A stretch of DNA of 16,818 bases from Ktedonobacteraceae bacterium (GCA_014896635.1 JADBKA010000100.1:1-16818), one strand, 5' to 3'. Positions 7,166-13,429 are shown, counted from the first letter of the stretch. Numbers and translations: made by a program. The notes: generated by a model not told the origin, from the letters alone.

Positions 7166-7218
7166 CAAAAAGAAAAGCTTCTAGCAGCGGGTCGGCAAGC
7201 GACCGCGAACTAGAAGCT
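7166..7218 (-). terminator. Riboswitch-gated intrinsic terminator, copy 3
   Basis: AGCTTCTAG (as CTAGAAGCT, 7210-7218 on plus) pairs with CTAGAAGCT (as AGCTTCTAG, 7176-7184 on plus). The stem continues inward through GCGGTCG/CGACCCGC with one bulge, and the tract TTTTCTTTTT follows (7175-7166). The first arm shares the pseudoknot strand. Confidence 0.9.
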
Positions 7219-7252
7219 ATCAGCACGAATGCATCAGGCGAGCTTCATCGCC
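7166..7252 (-). promoter_or_regulatory. Fluoride riboswitch (crcB motif), copy 3
   Basis: Read on the minus strand. P1 is GGCG/CGCC (7252-7249 with 7240-7237) enclosing ATGAAGCT. Next comes GCA-TTCG-TGC (7232-7223) with a UUCG-type loop, then TGATAGCTTCTAG. The pseudoknot pairs GAAGCT (7246-7241) with AGCTTC (7218-7213), six perfect pairs. It aligns closely with copy 1 (shared GCGATGA-GCTCGC core and AGCTTCTA) although the linkers differ, so the two are either diverged duplicates or under strong constraint. It controls the operon 7136 to 3538. Confidence 0.9.
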
Positions 7253-7284
7253 ACTCAAAAATGACAGTGATCACTATTTTTCTT

Positions 7285-7292
7285 AGTATATC
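7285..7292 (-). promoter_or_regulatory. Extended -10 promoter of riboswitch copy 3
   Basis: On the minus strand TGATATACT contains TATACT (7290-7285) preceded by the extended -10 element TGn. No good -35 is present at 16-18 bp. The predicted start falls near 7278, directly beside a 10-bp palindrome AGTGATCACT (7266-7275) that could be a further operator. Confidence 0.55.
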
Positions 7293-7405
7293 ACATTTCC
7301 GCCTTCTTGCAGATGATTTCAAGACTCTCTTCCCGCGTTGCCGGTTGTCTGCCGGAAGTCGATAGCATCATGAGCGAAGAAATGGCTGCCGTCTAAAGAT
7401 CGATT

Positions 7406-7451
7406 CCGTCGCGCTACCGGCACCGTCGCGCTACCGGCACCGTCGCGCTAC
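7406..7451. repeat. 17-bp tandem repeat, about 2.7 copies
   Basis: The unit CCGTCGCGCTACCGGCA occurs at 7406-7422 and 7423-7439, with a third copy of 12 bases (7440-7451). Copies are identical. It overlaps the last bases of the KOW-type gene and lies upstream of the copy 3 promoter. Confidence 0.85.
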
Positions 7452-7858
7452 GATGAACCCCGCTTTTTATGTGTTCTCATCGTCTGCCAGGCTTTGCGTG
7501 CAGCGAGACTATAATTTGTGATCTCCAGCGGAGAAACACGTGTTCTCTCCCCATTTTCAAGGAGAATCTCGACATGTTCAGCAGTCACCATCTGGATGGT
7601 ACCTTTCTGACCTCTATCGTCTCCCGAACGAATACGCACGCTGTCGCCAGGGAGGTGGGTCACACAGGTATCACATCGCCAGAAATTAGAGCACTTGATT
7701 GGAAGACACTCAATCTGTTCGAGTAGCCTGGAAGGGAGCCAGTCTGTTGCGCATGTTCTGCTGCAAAACGAGAAACTATCTCCAGGATTGTTCGATATGG
7801 ACAAACACCTTGTGGGCCAGCGGATCAACGCACCAGACCTCCCGTCCGTATGTCTCAT
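7448..7858 (-). CDS. KOW/SH3-like small protein with Cys cluster, probably frameshifted at the 5' end
   Basis: An open frame of 136 codons. The convincing part is residues 47-136. It has a Cys cluster C51-x4-C56-x5-C62-x2-C65 (FWRCDTC), then a KOW-like barrel HLPGDSVRIRSGDDRGQKGT (68-87) with EHVEILLENGERTRVSPLE (94-112), and a basic tail. The N-terminal 45 residues do not look protein-like in this frame. In a second frame the upstream bases encode YGREVWCVDPLAHKVFVHIE (from a TTG near 7865 with GGTGGAG upstream). A third frame encodes EIVSRFAAEHAQQTGSLPG. Together they suggest one gene of about 130-145 codons carrying two indels near 7790 and 7725. The function of KOW-type proteins like this is nucleic-acid or ribosome binding; here it is unproven. 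The start coordinate is therefore unreliable. Confidence 0.6.
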   Translation of the reverse strand: MRHTDGRSGALIRWPTRCLSISNNPGDSFSFCSRTCATDWLPSRLLEQIECLPIKCSNFWRCDTCVTHLPGDSVRIRSGDDRGQKGTIQMVTAEHVEILLENGERTRVSPLEITNYSLAARKAWQTMRTHKKRGSS

Positions 7859-7914
7859 TCTTCAAACACGCTCCACCAGGCTGTTCTTTCTCAATGCTCT
7901 CCTTTTTCGTTCAG

Positions 7915-7944
7915 TTGACACCCGCTCAACAATTCCTGTATAAT
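7915..7944 (+). promoter_or_regulatory. Perfect consensus sigma-70 promoter
   Basis: TTGACA (7915-7920), 18-bp spacer, TATAAT (7939-7944). Both hexamers match the consensus exactly. The predicted start is near 7951, so the only downstream ORF with a Shine-Dalgarno is the 39-codon one at 7989. Confidence 0.75.
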
Positions 7945-7988
7945 CGAACTCTCAAGTACAGAGCTACGTGTCGAACAGGAAATATCGT

Positions 7989-8108
7989 ATGGAGGTTGCG
8001 GCCCCGGCGCTCTCTCTGGATGCGTACCGCATCCAGCACTTCTCTACCTTCCCCGCCAAAATACCCCTTACTCGCTTGACATTTTTTGATTGGCTCGAAT
8101 ATACTTAA
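7989..8108 (+). CDS. Orphan 39-residue ORF behind a consensus promoter
   Basis: ATG at 7989 with AGGA (7977-7980) 8 nt upstream, TAA at 8106-8108. The product begins MEVAAPALSLDAYRIQ and ends FFDWLEYT. No signal peptide or membrane helix is seen, and I do not recognise it. It could be a real small protein, a leader peptide, or the surviving N-terminus of a decayed gene. Its 3' end overlaps the -35 and -10 boxes of the next promoter, which favours an old truncated gene or a short regulatory ORF. Confidence 0.35.
   Translation: MEVAAPALSLDAYRIQHFSTFPAKIPLTRLTFFDWLEYT
8076..8105 (+). promoter_or_regulatory. Strong sigma-70 promoter upstream of the hydrolase
   Basis: TTGACA (8076-8081), 18-bp spacer, TATACT (8100-8105). 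The predicted start near 8112 is about 200 bases before the hydrolase GTG, leaving a long leader that holds an ArsR-like remnant. Confidence 0.7.
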
Positions 8109-8137
8109 ATATATGACAAAGCATCACTACATATAGT

Positions 8138-8326
8138 TTGCGCTTGGGGCATCGGATGCTGGCAGATCCCCTGCGCATTCACCTCCTCGAATCCCTGGGA
8201 GGACGAGCGCAATCCGCCCCGCGCCTGCTGCCGCTCTATTGTGTGCGGCGCAAGTTGGCAGGTGAGGCGTTGGGACAAACAAGCGCTCTTCGAGAGAAAG
8301 AAGCCTTATCGTGTTTTTGTTTCTGA
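8138..8326 (+). pseudogene. Remnant of an ArsR-type HTH regulator
   Basis: A 62-codon frame from a TTG at 8138 (ATG at 8156) encodes RMLADPLRIHLLESLGGRAQ, the first helices of the ArsR/HTH_20 winged-helix fold (LxALADPxRxxILxLL). After about codon 28 the similarity stops, and the recognition helix and wing are missing. The frame runs 16 bases into the hydrolase gene. It looks like a truncated regulator that once preceded the hydrolase. A functional short peptide is possible but less likely. Confidence 0.5.
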
Positions 8327-9672
8327 AGTCGAGAGTCCATCCCTCCGCGCGTCAGATCGTTGTGCGTGTCGTGGGCTGGCTGCTGCTGGTGTGCTCCATT
8401 CTCGCCGGCGTGCTCGGCGCAGGCGCGGCGTTCTTTGGGGCCGCGTTTGTCGTGACAAGCATTCTCGCGCTGGTGCTGCTCGCGTTGTGCGTGGCGTTCT
8501 TGCTCACCTTCGCAGGCGTCTTGATCGCCGCCCGCCTGCTGCGACGAACACGACCAGGCCGCATCGCCTGCCTGGTGGGAACTGCAACCATGCTGGTGCT
8601 GGCGCTGGTCTCGTCTTTGACCGTCTTCCAACCGCTGCCGAGCACGGCGACGACCCGCGCTTCTCCTGCCATCCCCGCCGGGGTCCGCTTCTGGAACCTG
8701 GAGACCGGCTCTCGGATTGCCTATCTGAAAGTGTCCGCACACGGCAGCACCAGGGTTCACCCGATTATCATTGTTGGAGGAGGCCCGGGCGAAGCAGTTG
8801 TCGCAGGCGTCTCACAGACGCACTTCTTTGGCCAGCTTGCTCGTCTGGGCTACGATGTGTACTACTATGATCAAATCGGCAGTGGCCTCTCCACCCGCTT
8901 ACCTGATCCAGGGCAGTATACCGTGGCGCGCCACGTCGCCGATCTGGAAGCCATCCGGCAGGCCATCGGAGCGCAGCAGATGATTTTGCTGGGCTCCTCC
9001 TGGGGAGGCACGCTGGTGGCCAATTATATGGCGACCTATCCCCGGCATGTCGCCAGGGCGATCTTCACCTCGCCAGGCCCCATCGATTACGCCGAATGGC
9101 CGAATCCTGGCTCGATCATCTCGCGCCTGACGCCTGCCCAGCAGCAGCAGGCGAATCGGATGCTGTACACCCCGCGTTTTCTCACCTGGTATCTGCTGGG
9201 GCTGATCAATGCGCGAGCGGCCCACAGCCTGATCTCCGATCAGGAAGCCGATGCCTTTTTTGACGCCTTTCTCCAGCATGTGCGTCCGGGAACCGTGTGT
9301 AATCCAGCCAATTTGTCCGACGAGCCGGTGCTGGGCAATGGGTTCTATGCCAACGTGTTTACCACCATGGACGCGCACAGCAGGCGGGGGCATGTCCATC
9401 CACGCGCCAGGCTGAGATCGAACTACACGCCGGCCCTCATCCTGACGGGGGCCTGTGACTATATCTCCTGGGCTGCCACCTGGCAATACAAGACGACGCT
9501 GCCCAACTCCACCCTGCTGTATTTCCCTCACGCGGGTCATGTGATCTATCTGGACCAGCCAGACCTCTACCTGGCAACTCTGCGGGCATTTCTGCAAGGG
9601 ATGCCCTTGCCACTAAGCCCCTGGACCACAGCCCAGCCCCCTCCCACGCGGCAAGAGGCAGCGGGGGCATGA
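8311..9672 (+). CDS. Membrane-anchored alpha/beta hydrolase (proline iminopeptidase-like)
   Basis: 453 residues from GTG 8311; the Shine-Dalgarno is weak (AGAAAGAAG), and no in-frame ATG occurs before codon 94, so the start is moderately sure. Three or four hydrophobic helices lie at about 18-38, 40-72 and 88-105, followed by a hydrolase domain. VGGGPG (155-160) forms the oxyanion hole, replacing the usual HGGPG. YYYDQIGSG (184-192) is the next strand-turn. The nucleophile is Ser230 in GSSWGG (228-233). Asp383 (GACDY) and His410 (HAGH) complete the triad. Family members cleave N-terminal residues, often Pro, or hydrolyse esters and amides; the substrate here is unknown. The membrane anchor is atypical for cytoplasmic proline iminopeptidases and suggests the domain lies at the membrane surface. 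Confidence 0.88.
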   Translation: MFLFLKSRVHPSARQIVVRVVGWLLLVCSILAGVLGAGAAFFGAAFVVTSILALVLLALCVAFLLTFAGVLIAARLLRRTRPGRIACLVGTATMLVLALVSSLTVFQPLPSTATTRASPAIPAGVRFWNLETGSRIAYLKVSAHGSTRVHPIIIVGGGPGEAVVAGVSQTHFFGQLARLGYDVYYYDQIGSGLSTRLPDPGQYTVARHVADLEAIRQAIGAQQMILLGSSWGGTLVANYMATYPRHVARAIFTSPGPIDYAEWPNPGSIISRLTPAQQQQANRMLYTPRFLTWYLLGLINARAAHSLISDQEADAFFDAFLQHVRPGTVCNPANLSDEPVLGNGFYANVFTTMDAHSRRGHVHPRARLRSNYTPALILTGACDYISWAATWQYKTTLPNSTLLYFPHAGHVIYLDQPDLYLATLRAFLQGMPLPLSPWTTAQPPPTRQEAAGA

Positions 9673-9681
9673 CACCGCGTT

Positions 9682-9723
9682 CGCTCAGCGGCAGACCGCA
9701 GATCTATGGTCCGCCGCTGAGCG
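9682..9723 (+). terminator. Strong hairpin after the hydrolase, no U-tract
   Basis: CGCTCAGCGGC (9682-9692) pairs perfectly with GCCGCTGAGCG (9713-9723), 11 bp with a 20-base loop, 10 bases after the hydrolase stop. No T-run follows on either strand, so it may be a 3' stabiliser or a non-canonical terminator. Confidence 0.4.
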
Positions 9724-9782
9724 GATTGCAGAAGGGGGAGGCAGGGCAAGATTAGCGCAAGCAGCAACACACCATTTTCCCT

Positions 9783-9813
9783 TTGACTTAGAGTCGCCTC
9801 TAACATTTATACT
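9783..9813 (+). promoter_or_regulatory. MerR-type promoter/operator with no gene behind it
   Basis: TTGACT (9783-9788) and TATACT (9808-9813) are separated by 19 bp. That is too long for normal sigma-70 use but typical of MerR-family promoters. The spacer carries a central dyad TTAGAG-tcgc-CTCTAA (9788-9803), the usual MerR dimer site. Only the plus orientation has the boxes. The 300 bases downstream (9814-10098) hold no convincing gene, and no MerR gene is in the window. The rest of 9724-10098 shows nothing else I can support. Confidence 0.65.
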
Positions 9814-10098
9814 TGCTTCAGGTAAGAAACAAAGAAAGTTGCAAGCCAAAGGCACCAGGAGTGCAAAACGCCACTTGCATAAGCTCTCTGGCAAACAGTT
9901 TCGGCAGCATAAAGACCATGCATGATCACGGATACCAGCATTGCCTTTTCTTCTCCTTCGTGATGGAGAGAGCTTTACAGGCCAGTCGAAGAACTTTCCC
10001 ATCGTTCGCGTTACGCGATCAGCAGCGAATTGCCATCGGCGATCGTCCTTTCTCGCAGACTCTCAGGAGAGCGGGTCTGCCCACTCCCCCAGCCACAG

Positions 10099-11292
10099 CT
10101 ACCCGGAGGTAGAGCAGTGGATGTTTTTCACGCCCAGCATCATATTGCTTTCAAATGGCTCGGGTGTGCTTCCGGGTACTATTTTCAGATCAGGGAAGCG
10201 TTCCAGCATCAGGCGTAGAGCGATCCTGGCCTCAAGGCGGGCAAGCGGAGCGCCAATACAGAAGTGGATGCCGTGTCCAAAGGAGAGATGGGGATTGGGA
10301 TCGCGCCTGATATCGAATCGCTCGGGCTCAGGAAACTGCCGCTCATCGTAATTGGCAGAGAACAACCAGACATTGACCAGTTGCAGCGGAGCAATGCTCC
10401 GCCCCTGCACGCTGACCTCGCGGGTGGTGATCCGTTGCGTCATGGTGAACGGGGACAGATAGCGCAGGACCTCTTCGATTAAGGCCGGCAGCAGCGCGGG
10501 CTCGGCCCGCGCACTCGCCATCGCCTCAGGGTGCGCGTTCAGGCAAAGCAGCGCATTGCCAAGTAGAAGCGTGGTAGTGATATTTCCGGCCACCAGGAGC
10601 GTTATCACAAAGCCCAGCACCTCCTCTTCACTCAAACGCTGCCCTTCCACCTCCGCCATCACCAGACGGCTGATCAAATCCTCTCGGGGATGCCGGCGAC
10701 GCTCGTTGCAATAGCCCCGCAAATGCTGGTACATCTCCTGCATGATCTGAACGCCGGCCCGCAGCGTGCTTTCACTGGGCTCGGGAGTTATCGTGGTTTC
10801 TCCAAAGGTGCTGGACGTGAGCAGCGAGGACCACTGCTTAATGCGCTCTCTATCCTCGCTGGGGATGCCGAGCATTTCTGCGATGACAATAATGGGCAAA
10901 GGATAGGCCAGATCGCGTACCAGATCCATCTCGCCGCTGGTGGCGGCGTCATCGAGAAGCTGTTCCGTCAACGTGCCGAAGCGTGGGGCCAGTTGTTCGA
11001 TTGTGCGCGGGGTAAACGCCTGGCTGACCAGCCGGCGCAACTGACGATGGCGTGGCGGATCGATCGCGCCAATGTTTCCCTTCGTGAGGATATCGGCCTC
11101 CTGAGAGGGGAGTATACGGCTCAGCTCTGAGGAGAATGTGGCGGGATCGGAGAGGATACGCACGATATCCGCATAGCGAAAGATGTTCCAGACCTTCGTT
11201 TGCTCATCGTAGTAGACAGGCTGGGTGGCACGCATCTGGGAGCACCAATCGAATAGGGACTGTTTTCCGGGAATCAGAAAAGTATGTTGCAT
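10099..11292 (-). CDS. Cytochrome P450
   Basis: 397 residues, normal for a soluble bacterial P450. The heme loop FGHGIHFCIG (338-347) carries the axial Cys345. The K-helix ExxR is E274-VL-R277. An acid-rich PERFD (323-327) marks the meander. The I-helix reads VAGNITTT (234-241): the Asp/Glu that normally precedes the conserved Thr is Ile238. It resembles CYP107/CYP109-type enzymes that oxidise macrolides, fatty acids or terpenoids; the substrate is unknown, and no ferredoxin or ferredoxin reductase is nearby. The start ATG 11292 has AAGGAG a few bases upstream. A TetR gene precedes it on the same strand, 101 bases away, and is its likely regulator. Confidence 0.95.
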   Translation of the reverse strand: MQHTFLIPGKQSLFDWCSQMRATQPVYYDEQTKVWNIFRYADIVRILSDPATFSSELSRILPSQEADILTKGNIGAIDPPRHRQLRRLVSQAFTPRTIEQLAPRFGTLTEQLLDDAATSGEMDLVRDLAYPLPIIVIAEMLGIPSEDRERIKQWSSLLTSSTFGETTITPEPSESTLRAGVQIMQEMYQHLRGYCNERRRHPREDLISRLVMAEVEGQRLSEEEVLGFVITLLVAGNITTTLLLGNALLCLNAHPEAMASARAEPALLPALIEEVLRYLSPFTMTQRITTREVSVQGRSIAPLQLVNVWLFSANYDERQFPEPERFDIRRDPNPHLSFGHGIHFCIGAPLARLEARIALRLMLERFPDLKIVPGSTPEPFESNMMLGVKNIHCSTSG

Positions 11293-11315
11293 TGTCCTTT
11301 CTCCTTTTTACGCAC

Positions 11316-11344
11316 GTCAGGCAGGCCTGACGTATGGTCATACG
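11316..11344. promoter_or_regulatory. Two palindromes between tetR and P450 (operator candidates)
   Basis: GTCAGGC-ag-GCCTGAC (11316-11331) has two 7-bp arms. It is directly followed by CGTATG-gt-CATACG (11331-11344) with 6-bp arms, and then GCTCG-tatg-CGAGC (11344-11357). They lie 24-65 bases ahead of the P450 start, where a TetR repressor would act. No convincing -35/-10 for the P450 was found, so read-through from tetR is also possible. Confidence 0.45.
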
Positions 11345-11369
11345 CTCGTATGCGAGCTCGCTTTTTCAT

Positions 11370-11395
11370 GGAAAAATGCATTGGAAGAATGCATT
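11370..11395 (-). terminator. Weak terminator-like hairpin at the end of tetR
   Basis: On the minus strand AATGCATT (11395-11388), CTTCC loop, AATGCATT (11382-11375), then TTTTCC. The stem is AT-rich and each arm is itself a palindrome, so it may instead be a pair of protein-binding sites. Confidence 0.35.
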
Positions 11396-12131
11396 ACATC
11401 CCCATAAATTGCTTCATTTGCTGCTTACAGCTTGCATTGATCTGCTCGAAGAGATGGCTCATTCTACTGGCGACCTCCTGTACAGCATGCGGTGCGGGGG
11501 GTGATGCCGGCTCGAAGGCGAGCTGGATAGTCATGGCCAGTGCCTGCGCTTTTTCCTCAATCGCCAGCCGATCCTCGCCAACAAGCATTGAGTCGATGAG
11601 CAAAAAGCCCGTAACCGTCGCATTGAACGCATAGGATTGTACGCTGAGGGGTATGTCGTTCCGCATGAGGCCCCTATCGCGCAGCAGCGTGAGATATTCA
11701 TCGAAGACATAGTTCTGCTGTGTCTGCAGCTCGCTGCTCACGCTGCTCTCCGCCAGCTTGCCCAGGAGGTCGATGTCGCGTGTGAAGAGCGCCCTGGCGA
11801 GCGGGCGCTCCAGAGTGATCAGCAGGAGAGAGCGCATCAAGCGGTGCAACAACACCTCAGCCGGATCGCTGCGTATGCGCCCGATAAGCTCTTCCATGAT
11901 AAGGATAGTTTCGCGCAGCATCAGCGATTCAAACAGGCTCTCTCTTGTCTTCCAATGGAGATAGATGGTCCCTTTGCCGATTCCTGAGTGCCTGGCGATA
12001 TCGTCGATGGTGATACGCTTGTATCCCCAGCGCAACAGTAACGCCGAGGCCGTATCGAGAATACGTTCGGTGCGCTCGCGCTGTTTCATGAGCGCCGCGC
12101 TACTTGAGGCGTCCCCTCGTTCCGGCTTCAT
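11394..12131 (-). CDS. TetR/AcrR-family transcriptional repressor (adjacent to P450)
   Basis: 245 residues. The N-terminal TetR HTH spans about 22-70: ILDTASALLLRWGYKRITID (24-43), DIARHSGIGKGTIYLHWKTR (44-63). The ligand-binding C-terminal region (75-200) is helical. A tail of about 35 residues after 205 (SPPAPHAVQEV onward) is longer than usual. The Shine-Dalgarno GGAGG lies 7 nt before ATG 12131. The promoter (12157-12185) overlaps a 23-bp dyad, so autoregulation is likely. It probably also controls the P450 downstream on the same strand. The ligand is unknown. Confidence 0.93.
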   Translation of the reverse strand: MKPERGDASSSAALMKQRERTERILDTASALLLRWGYKRITIDDIARHSGIGKGTIYLHWKTRESLFESLMLRETILIMEELIGRIRSDPAEVLLHRLMRSLLLITLERPLARALFTRDIDLLGKLAESSVSSELQTQQNYVFDEYLTLLRDRGLMRNDIPLSVQSYAFNATVTGFLLIDSMLVGEDRLAIEEKAQALAMTIQLAFEPASPPAPHAVQEVASRMSHLFEQINASCKQQMKQFMGM

Positions 12132-12150
12132 GCCTTTCCTCCATTCTTTT

Positions 12151-12173
12151 TGACTGATTTAGAAAATTGGTCA
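12151..12173. promoter_or_regulatory. 23-bp TetR-type operator over the tetR -10 box
   Basis: TGAC-tg-ATTT-aga-AAAT-tg-GTCA is a two-step dyad with TGAC/GTCA and ATTT/AAAT arms, 23 bp long, the usual shape of a TetR-family operator. It covers the -10 CTAAAT and the predicted start of the tetR gene at 12131. Confidence 0.65.
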
Positions 12174-12185
12174 TAACGTAATCAA
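12157..12185 (-). promoter_or_regulatory. Promoter of the P450-linked tetR
   Basis: On the minus strand TTGATT (12185-12180), 17-bp spacer, CTAAAT (12162-12157); start near 12150, about 20 nt before the ATG. Confidence 0.55.
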
Positions 12186-12371
12186 TACTAAGTATACTGA
12201 TGGCGGCGGAAAAGTCAAGGGCCGTCGCTGATAAGTTGCAGCAGGCAGAAATCCGAGTACGTTTACCATCCACAATTCAGCGCTAACCAGCAGATCGACG
12301 CATAACATGAAAAATCCATGACAGAATTGGACGGGAACGTTCATGCCACTGTCACCTCTGTCCGCTACCGG

Positions 12372-12400
12372 TTGCGTCTCCCCACATTCTGTGCTATATT
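12372..12400 (+). promoter_or_regulatory. Promoter of the SDR/tetR pair
   Basis: TTGCGT (12372-12377), 17-bp spacer, TATATT (12395-12400). The start falls near 12407. A 13-bp dyad CGATACAGTGTCG (12418-12430, one mismatched pair) lies just downstream and could be the operator of the second TetR. The remaining bases of 12186-12371 show no gene or clear signal. Confidence 0.6.
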
Positions 12401-12454
12401 CTGCTTAGAAATAAATACGATACAGTGTCGGATACAAAAGAAAGGATACCTGTT

Positions 12455-13429
12455 ATGGGAAATCTGGATGGACGAGTCGCCATTATTACCGGTGCAGGCC
12501 AGGGCATCGGTCGAGAGCATGCCCTCTTCTTCGCCTCTGAGGGAGCCGGGTCGTGGTAAACGATCCAGGGCTTATCGATGGCTCTGGTGGGACAGCAGCT
12601 TGCCCAGCGGGTGGTTGATGAGATCATCGCTGCTGGTGGTGAAGCGGTCGCTCACACCGACAGCATTGCCGATTGGGAAGGGTCCAGGAGTCTGGTCTAT
12701 CGGGCAGTAGAGTCTTTTGGAGATTTGCATGTTGTTGTCAACAACGCAGGCATTTTGCGCAATGAACTCCTGGTCAATATGGATGAGCAGGAGTTCGATG
12801 CAGTGATCGCTGTCCATCTCAAAGGGACATTTGCGGTGAGTCACTGGGCCTCCGTCTACTGGCGTGAACAATTCAAGGCGGGTTCTCATGCCGACCGAGC
12901 TATTGTGAACACCTCGTCAAGTTCCGGTTTGGACAATCCCTTGCCCACACAAGTGAACTACGCAGCAGCGAAGGCAGGTGTAGCGGCCATGACGACAGTC
13001 GCCGCCATCGAACTGCGTCCCTACCATGTGCGGGTGAATTGCATTGCTCCCTCCCGAGCCCGAACGCGCGCTACTATTGGCGTGCCAGGCATCAGTGAAG
13101 CCCCGCAGGACGAGCAGTTTGACCCTTTCCACCCAGGCAATGTCTCGCCTCTGGTTGGTTATCTTTCCATGGCCGATTGCCCCTTCAACGGTCAGGTGTT
13201 TAGCGTCCACGGGGGTACCGTTATTCGGTATCATGGATGGTCACCTAGTGAGGAAATTCACAGCGATCATCGGTGGACCATTGCCGAGCTTGTCCGTGCT
13301 ATGGAGACACTGCCGAACGTTGACCCGCTTGCACACCTGATCGGTGCGCTCGGCGTCCTGGGTCCTGAGGCGCAGGCTCAGATGCAGCATATGATCGAAG
13401 CCCGCCTCACACAGGAGAGGTCTGTGTGA
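12455..13429 (+). CDS. Short-chain dehydrogenase/reductase, interrupted by two compensating frameshifts
   Basis: The gene begins at ATG 12455 (AAAGGA about 10 nt upstream) with the Rossmann motif TGAGQGIG. It hits a TAA at 12557 in that frame. A one-base shift at the GGG of 12548-12550 restores the expected [15 protein letters not shown] shift back at the GGG of 12589-12591 rejoins the original frame, open from 12578 to 13429 (283 codons). Counting from 12578, the long part has VVNNAG (53-58), the catalytic Ser in NTSSSSG (111-117), YAAAK (Y128, K132) and the C-terminal HGGTV (211-215). The whole is about 324 residues, an NAD(P)-dependent dehydrogenase of the FabG/hydroxyacyl-CoA type. A TetR gene follows 81 bases downstream. 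Either a young pseudogene or homopolymer errors in the assembly; the flanking frame is otherwise well preserved. Confidence 0.8.

Noticed and set aside
7137..7226. A longer start for the 75-aa membrane protein (30 extra codons)
   Set aside because: The extra codons lie in the riboswitch pseudoknot strand and terminator hairpin; a good Shine-Dalgarno precedes the internal ATG at 7136.
7406..7451. Possible CRISPR array
   Set aside because: The 17-bp units are directly adjacent with no spacers and fewer than three full copies; no cas genes.
8241..8870. A 209-codon plus-strand ORF overlapping the hydrolase
   Set aside because: A shadow frame, Arg-rich and without motifs; the hydrolase frame has a complete catalytic triad.
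9813..10112. A 99-codon ORF right behind the MerR-type promoter
   Set aside because: No ribosome-binding site, starts inside the -10 box, composition not protein-like, and it overlaps the end of the P450 gene.
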